Below are positions 50,065-53,265 of a stretch of DNA of 53,265 bases, one piece after another. This DNA is from Reyranella soli (GTDB lineage Bacteria; Pseudomonadota; Alphaproteobacteria; Reyranellales; Reyranellaceae): NCBI RefSeq assembly GCF_007992495.1, contig NZ_BKAJ01000101.1, positions 1-53,265 on the forward strand, read 5' to 3'. The notes beneath the pieces are model-generated. The model was given only the letters and a program-made list of their open reading frames with translations, did no database searches and was not told where the DNA came from. A program made the position numbers and the translations under genes. Numbering within the stretch: position 1 is the stretch's first letter; each line of letters opens with the position of its first letter.

Positions 50065-51075
50065 ATGACTCACACGCTCCGTAGGCGGACGCTTGCTGTC
50101 GCCATGACGGCATTGGCAGCTAGCCTCTACGTTACACCGGCGAGCGCCTGGGAACCGACACGCAACGTGGAATTCATCGTACCTGCCGGCACCGGCGGCG
50201 GCGCCGACCAGATGGCGCGCATGATCCAGGGCATCATCACCAAGCACAACCTGATGAAGCAGAGCGTGGTCGTCGTGAACAAGGCCGGCGGTGCCGGCGG
50301 CGAAGGCTTCCTCGACATCAAGAACTCCAAGGGCAACCCGAACAAGCTCGTCATCACCCTGTCGAACCTGTTCACCACGCCGCTCGCGACCGGCATTCCC
50401 TTCTCGTGGAAGGACATGACGCCGGTGGCGATGCTGGCGCTCGACGAGTTCGTGCTGTGGGTCAATGCCGATTCGCCCTACAAGACCGTCGCCGAGCTGG
50501 TGACCGCCATGAAGGCCGCCCCGCCGGGCCAATTCAAGATGGGCGGCACGGGTTCCAAGCAGGAAGACCAGATCATCACCGTCGCCCTCGAGAAGGCGAC
50601 CGGCACCAAGATCACCTACGTTCCCTACAAGGGCGGCGGAGAGGTCGCCGTCCAGCTTGTCGGCAAGCATGTCGACATGACGGTCAACAACCCGATCGAG
50701 GCGGTGGCGCAGTGGCGCGGCGGCAAGGTCCGGCCGCTCTGCGTGTTCGATAGCAAGCCGCTCAGCGGCAAGGAGAAGATCGCGGGCGACCTGTCATGGT
50801 CCAGCATCCCGACCTGCAAGAGCCAGGGCCTCGACATCGAGTACCTGATGCTGCGCGGCATCTTCATGCCGGCGAACGCGCCCAAGGATGCGGTCGACTA
50901 CTATGTCGAGCTGTTCAAGAAGGTACGCGCGACGCCGGAGTGGGCGCAGCTCATGGCCGACGGCGCCTTCAACCAGTCCTTCATGAGCGGTGCTGACTAC
51001 ACCAAGTGGGTCGAGGCCGAGGAGAAGCGCCATCGCGACCTGATGAAGGAAGCTGGCTTCCTCGCGACGAATTGA
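50065..51075 (+). CDS. tctC: Tripartite tricarboxylate transporter substrate-binding protein (TctC/Bug family)
   Basis: A 336-residue periplasmic binding protein with signal peptide (MTHTLRRRTLAVAMTALAAS...PASA). Family blocks: VEFIVPAGTGGGADQMARMI, VVVNKAGGAGGEG, YVPYKGGGEVAVQLVG and the C-terminal WVEAEEKRHRDLMKEAGF. It delivers a carboxylate to the TctAB permease; the ligand is unknown. GGGAGG is about 10 nt before the ATG. It is followed by tctB and tctA, a complete operon. Confidence 0.93.
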   Translation: MTHTLRRRTLAVAMTALAASLYVTPASAWEPTRNVEFIVPAGTGGGADQMARMIQGIITKHNLMKQSVVVVNKAGGAGGEGFLDIKNSKGNPNKLVITLSNLFTTPLATGIPFSWKDMTPVAMLALDEFVLWVNADSPYKTVAELVTAMKAAPPGQFKMGGTGSKQEDQIITVALEKATGTKITYVPYKGGGEVAVQLVGKHVDMTVNNPIEAVAQWRGGKVRPLCVFDSKPLSGKEKIAGDLSWSSIPTCKSQGLDIEYLMLRGIFMPANAPKDAVDYYVELFKKVRATPEWAQLMADGAFNQSFMSGADYTKWVEAEEKRHRDLMKEAGFLATN

Positions 51076-51155
51076 TCGCGAATTGCAGGTCAATCGTGCT
51101 GGGAGCGATGCCATCCTCCCGGCACGGTCGCTGAGCGTACAAGGGCCCCTACTTC

Positions 51156-51656
51156 ATGTCGGATTCTCCTGACGGTTCATCGCGCGGACCTCGCCAGCAT
51201 CTCGTGGAGGTCGGCGTTGCCGCCTTCATGGCCATGCTGGGGATCATCGCCGTCATCGGCAGCCTGCAGGTCGGCATCGGCTGGGGGGCGGAAGGGCCGA
51301 AGTCTGGCTTCTTTCCCTTCTGGATCGGGCTGATCGTCGTCGCGTCCAGCCTCTACAACCTGGTGCGCGCCTACAGCCACGGCAGCCGCAAGCTCTTCGC
51401 GAGCTGGTTCGAGCTCACCCAGGTCCTCAAGGTGGTGGTGCCGCTCACGATCTATGTCGGCGTCATCCCCTGGACCGGCATCTATCTCGCGTCGGCCCTG
51501 CTGATCGCCGGCTTCATGCGCTGGATCGGCCGCTACGGCTGGCTGCTGACCTTGACCATCAGCATCGCCCTGCCGGTGCTGACATACGCCACGTTCGAAA
51601 TGTGGTTCCTCGTACCGCTACCCAAGGGGCCGATCGAGGAACTGCTCGGCCTGTAA
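51156..51656 (+). CDS. tctB: Tripartite tricarboxylate transporter small membrane subunit
   Basis: A 166-residue four-helix membrane protein starting MSDSPDGSSRGPRQHLVEVG, with GWGAEGPKSGFFPFWIGLIV, the TctB signature. 80 nt after tctC and 28 nt before tctA. Confidence 0.92.
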   Translation: MSDSPDGSSRGPRQHLVEVGVAAFMAMLGIIAVIGSLQVGIGWGAEGPKSGFFPFWIGLIVVASSLYNLVRAYSHGSRKLFASWFELTQVLKVVVPLTIYVGVIPWTGIYLASALLIAGFMRWIGRYGWLLTLTISIALPVLTYATFEMWFLVPLPKGPIEELLGL

Positions 51657-51684
51657 GGCCGACAAAGGCAAAAAGGGTCGTGGG

Positions 51685-53190
51685 ATGGAGAGTATTGGCG
51701 ATCTGATGCACGGTTTTGCCGTCGTGTTGAGTTGGCAGAACCTGCTGTACATGGTGATCGGCATCGTGCTGGGCGTGATCATCGGCGTGCTGCCCGGGCT
51801 TGGCGGCGCCAATGGTGTGGCGATCCTGCTGCCGCTCACCTTCAGCATGCCGCCGACGTCGGCCATCATCCTGCTGTCGTGCATCTACTGGGGTGCGCTG
51901 TTCGGCGGTGCCATCACCTCCATCCTGTTCAACATCCCGGGCGAGCCATGGTCGGTTGCCACGACGTTCGACGGCCATCCGATGGCGCAGAACGGCAAGG
52001 CCGGAGAGGCGCTGACCGCCGCCTTCACCTCCTCCTTCGTCGGCGCGCTGTTCGCCGTCATCGTCATCACCCTTGCCGCCCCGCTGGTGGCGAGCTTTGC
52101 CTTGCAGTTCGGGCCGGCGGAGAAGTTCTCGGTATTCTTCCTGGCGTTCTGCAGCTTCGTCGGCATGGGCAAGGAGCCGCCGACCAAGACCATCGCAGCG
52201 ATGATGCTGGGTTTTGTGCTCGCCGCCGTCGGCACCGACACGGTGACCGGGCAGCTCCGCCTGACCTTCGGCTCGACCGAGCTTTTGAGCGGCTTCGACT
52301 TCCTGATCGCCGTGATCGGCCTGTTCGGCATCGGCGAGATCCTGCTCACCATGGAGGAAGGGCTGTCCTTCAGGGGCAAGGCGGCCAGCATCAACCCCAC
52401 CGTCGTGTGGCAGACCTGGAAGGAGCTGCCGCGCTACTGGATGACTTCGCTGCGCTCGTGCCTGATCGGCTGCTGGATGGGCATCACGCCCGCCGGTGCC
52501 ACACCGGCGTCGTTCATGAGCTACGGCATCGCCAAGCGCACCTCGCGCAACGGCGACAAGTTCGGCCAGGGTGAGATCGAGGGCGTGGTGGCGCCCGAGA
52601 CGGCGGCGCACGCCGCCGGCACCTCGGCGCTGCTGCCCATGCTGTCGCTCGGCGTGCCCGGCTCGCCCACTGCCGCCGTGCTGCTGGGCGGCCTGCTGAT
52701 CTGGGGCCTGCAGCCCGGTCCGTTGCTGTTCGTCGAGCAGAAGGACTTCGTCTGGGGCCTGATCGCCAGCATGTATCTCGGCAACATCGTCGGCCTGATC
52801 ATCGTGCTGACCATGGTGCCGTTCTTCGCCGCCATTCTGCGCGTGCCGTTCAGCATCATCGCCCCGATCATCCTGGTGATCTGCGCCATCGGCGCCTACA
52901 CGGTGCACAACAACACCTTCGACGTGGTGATGATGCTGGTGTTCGGCGTCGCCGGTTACTTCCTGAAGAAGTGCAACTATCCGCTGGCGCCGCTGGTGCT
53001 GGCCATCGTGCTGGGCGACAAGGCCGAGGAATCCTTCCGCCAGTCGCTGCTGATCTCCCAGGGCGGGTTGGGGGTGTTCTTCTCCAACGCCCTGGTCAGC
53101 ACGATCATGGTTTTGGGCCTGGTTGCCCTGTTCTGGCCGGCGCTGTCGAACCTGTACGGCCGGCTGCTTACGCCCCGCCGGGCGGCCTGA
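51685..53190 (+). CDS. tctA: Tripartite tricarboxylate transporter large permease
   Basis: A 501-residue permease of about twelve helices. The family signature GVLPGLGGANGVAILLPLTF and its second-half counterpart (LSLGVPGSPTAAVLLGGLLIWG) are present. It forms the translocation pathway with TctB. GTCGTGGGATGG around the start shows only a weak ribosome site. A REP-like element follows. Confidence 0.95.
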   Translation: MESIGDLMHGFAVVLSWQNLLYMVIGIVLGVIIGVLPGLGGANGVAILLPLTFSMPPTSAIILLSCIYWGALFGGAITSILFNIPGEPWSVATTFDGHPMAQNGKAGEALTAAFTSSFVGALFAVIVITLAAPLVASFALQFGPAEKFSVFFLAFCSFVGMGKEPPTKTIAAMMLGFVLAAVGTDTVTGQLRLTFGSTELLSGFDFLIAVIGLFGIGEILLTMEEGLSFRGKAASINPTVVWQTWKELPRYWMTSLRSCLIGCWMGITPAGATPASFMSYGIAKRTSRNGDKFGQGEIEGVVAPETAAHAAGTSALLPMLSLGVPGSPTAAVLLGGLLIWGLQPGPLLFVEQKDFVWGLIASMYLGNIVGLIIVLTMVPFFAAILRVPFSIIAPIILVICAIGAYTVHNNTFDVVMMLVFGVAGYFLKKCNYPLAPLVLAIVLGDKAEESFRQSLLISQGGLGVFFSNALVSTIMVLGLVALFWPALSNLYGRLLTPRRAA

Positions 53191-53202
53191 GGCTACGTTC
53201 CC

Positions 53203-53254
53203 GTCATCCCGAGCGGAGCCGCCCGAAGGGCGGCGTAGTCGAGGGACCTCTTTT
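53203..53254. repeat. REP-like element at the window end
   Basis: Shares GTCATCCCGAGCG and CGAGGGACCT(C)TTTT with 40939-40970. In the middle is a perfect hairpin (53218-53224 with 53228-53234, loop GAA). It lies after the tctA stop and may terminate that operon; the remaining bases to 53265 show nothing. Confidence 0.7.
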
Positions 53255-53265
53255 GTCGATGCATC

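Overview
The window is GC-rich chromosomal DNA from an alphaproteobacterium, probably a Bradyrhizobium- or Reyranella-like lineage. The clues are an NAD-dependent Fds-type formate dehydrogenase operon, heme A synthase, tripartite tricarboxylate transporter genes, a CaiB-type CoA-transferase, a ROSE-like leader in front of a small heat-shock gene and a GGAAC-N16-CGTT (EcfG-type) stress promoter. The genus is inference. No rRNA, tRNA, CRISPR array or intact insertion sequence was seen.

1-3.7 kb: a manganese catalase and an Nramp Mn(II) transporter form a two-gene unit, followed by a zinc-type alcohol dehydrogenase. 3.7-12.6 kb: an accessory stretch of small genes, long non-coding segments and gene debris. 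It holds an hsp20/response-regulator unit with a probable heat-controlled leader, a 27-residue membrane protein behind an EcfG-type promoter, small winged-helix-like proteins, a LigD-type ligase remnant, a zincin remnant, a 74-bp partial gene duplication and a leader-like repeat in three places. 12.3-18.3 kb: a stand-alone RAM domain, an RhlE-type helicase with a repetitive tail, two cupins, a MATE exporter overlapping a methyltransferase, and an L,D-transpeptidase lipoprotein in a segment bounded by a 27-bp direct repeat copied from the methyltransferase 3' end.

18.4-23.3 kb is the most unusual part. Two or three small secreted proteins lie beside a 717-residue protein that joins a class III nucleotide cyclase, one membrane span, a coiled coil, a peptidoglycan-binding domain and two more copies of the secreted domain type. 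The last copy keeps its own Shine-Dalgarno, start codon and signal peptide. A related two-cysteine domain sits on a TonB/TolA-like anchor at 30.4-31.2 kb. The same TGTGTAACC-N2-GGTTACACA palindrome lies upstream of both areas, so I propose an envelope-associated signalling family.

23.5-43.3 kb is mostly housekeeping or metabolic: a giant FAD/Fe-S oxidoreductase, ctaA, a Sel1/peptidoglycan-binding protein, a CoA-transferase, an ispE-TPR-ETF:quinone oxidoreductase unit, a MetX-like hydrolase coupled to a uracil-DNA glycosylase and a GFA protein, an orphan branched-chain-type binding protein, and an orphan molybdenum hydroxylase subunit. 43.4-48.9 kb is fdsG-fdsB-fdsA-fdsD with an overlapping GNAT gene. 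49.1-53.2 kb is a LysR regulator divergent from a complete tctC-tctB-tctA operon. The window ends in a dispersed palindromic repeat that also separates the convergent genes at 40.9 kb.
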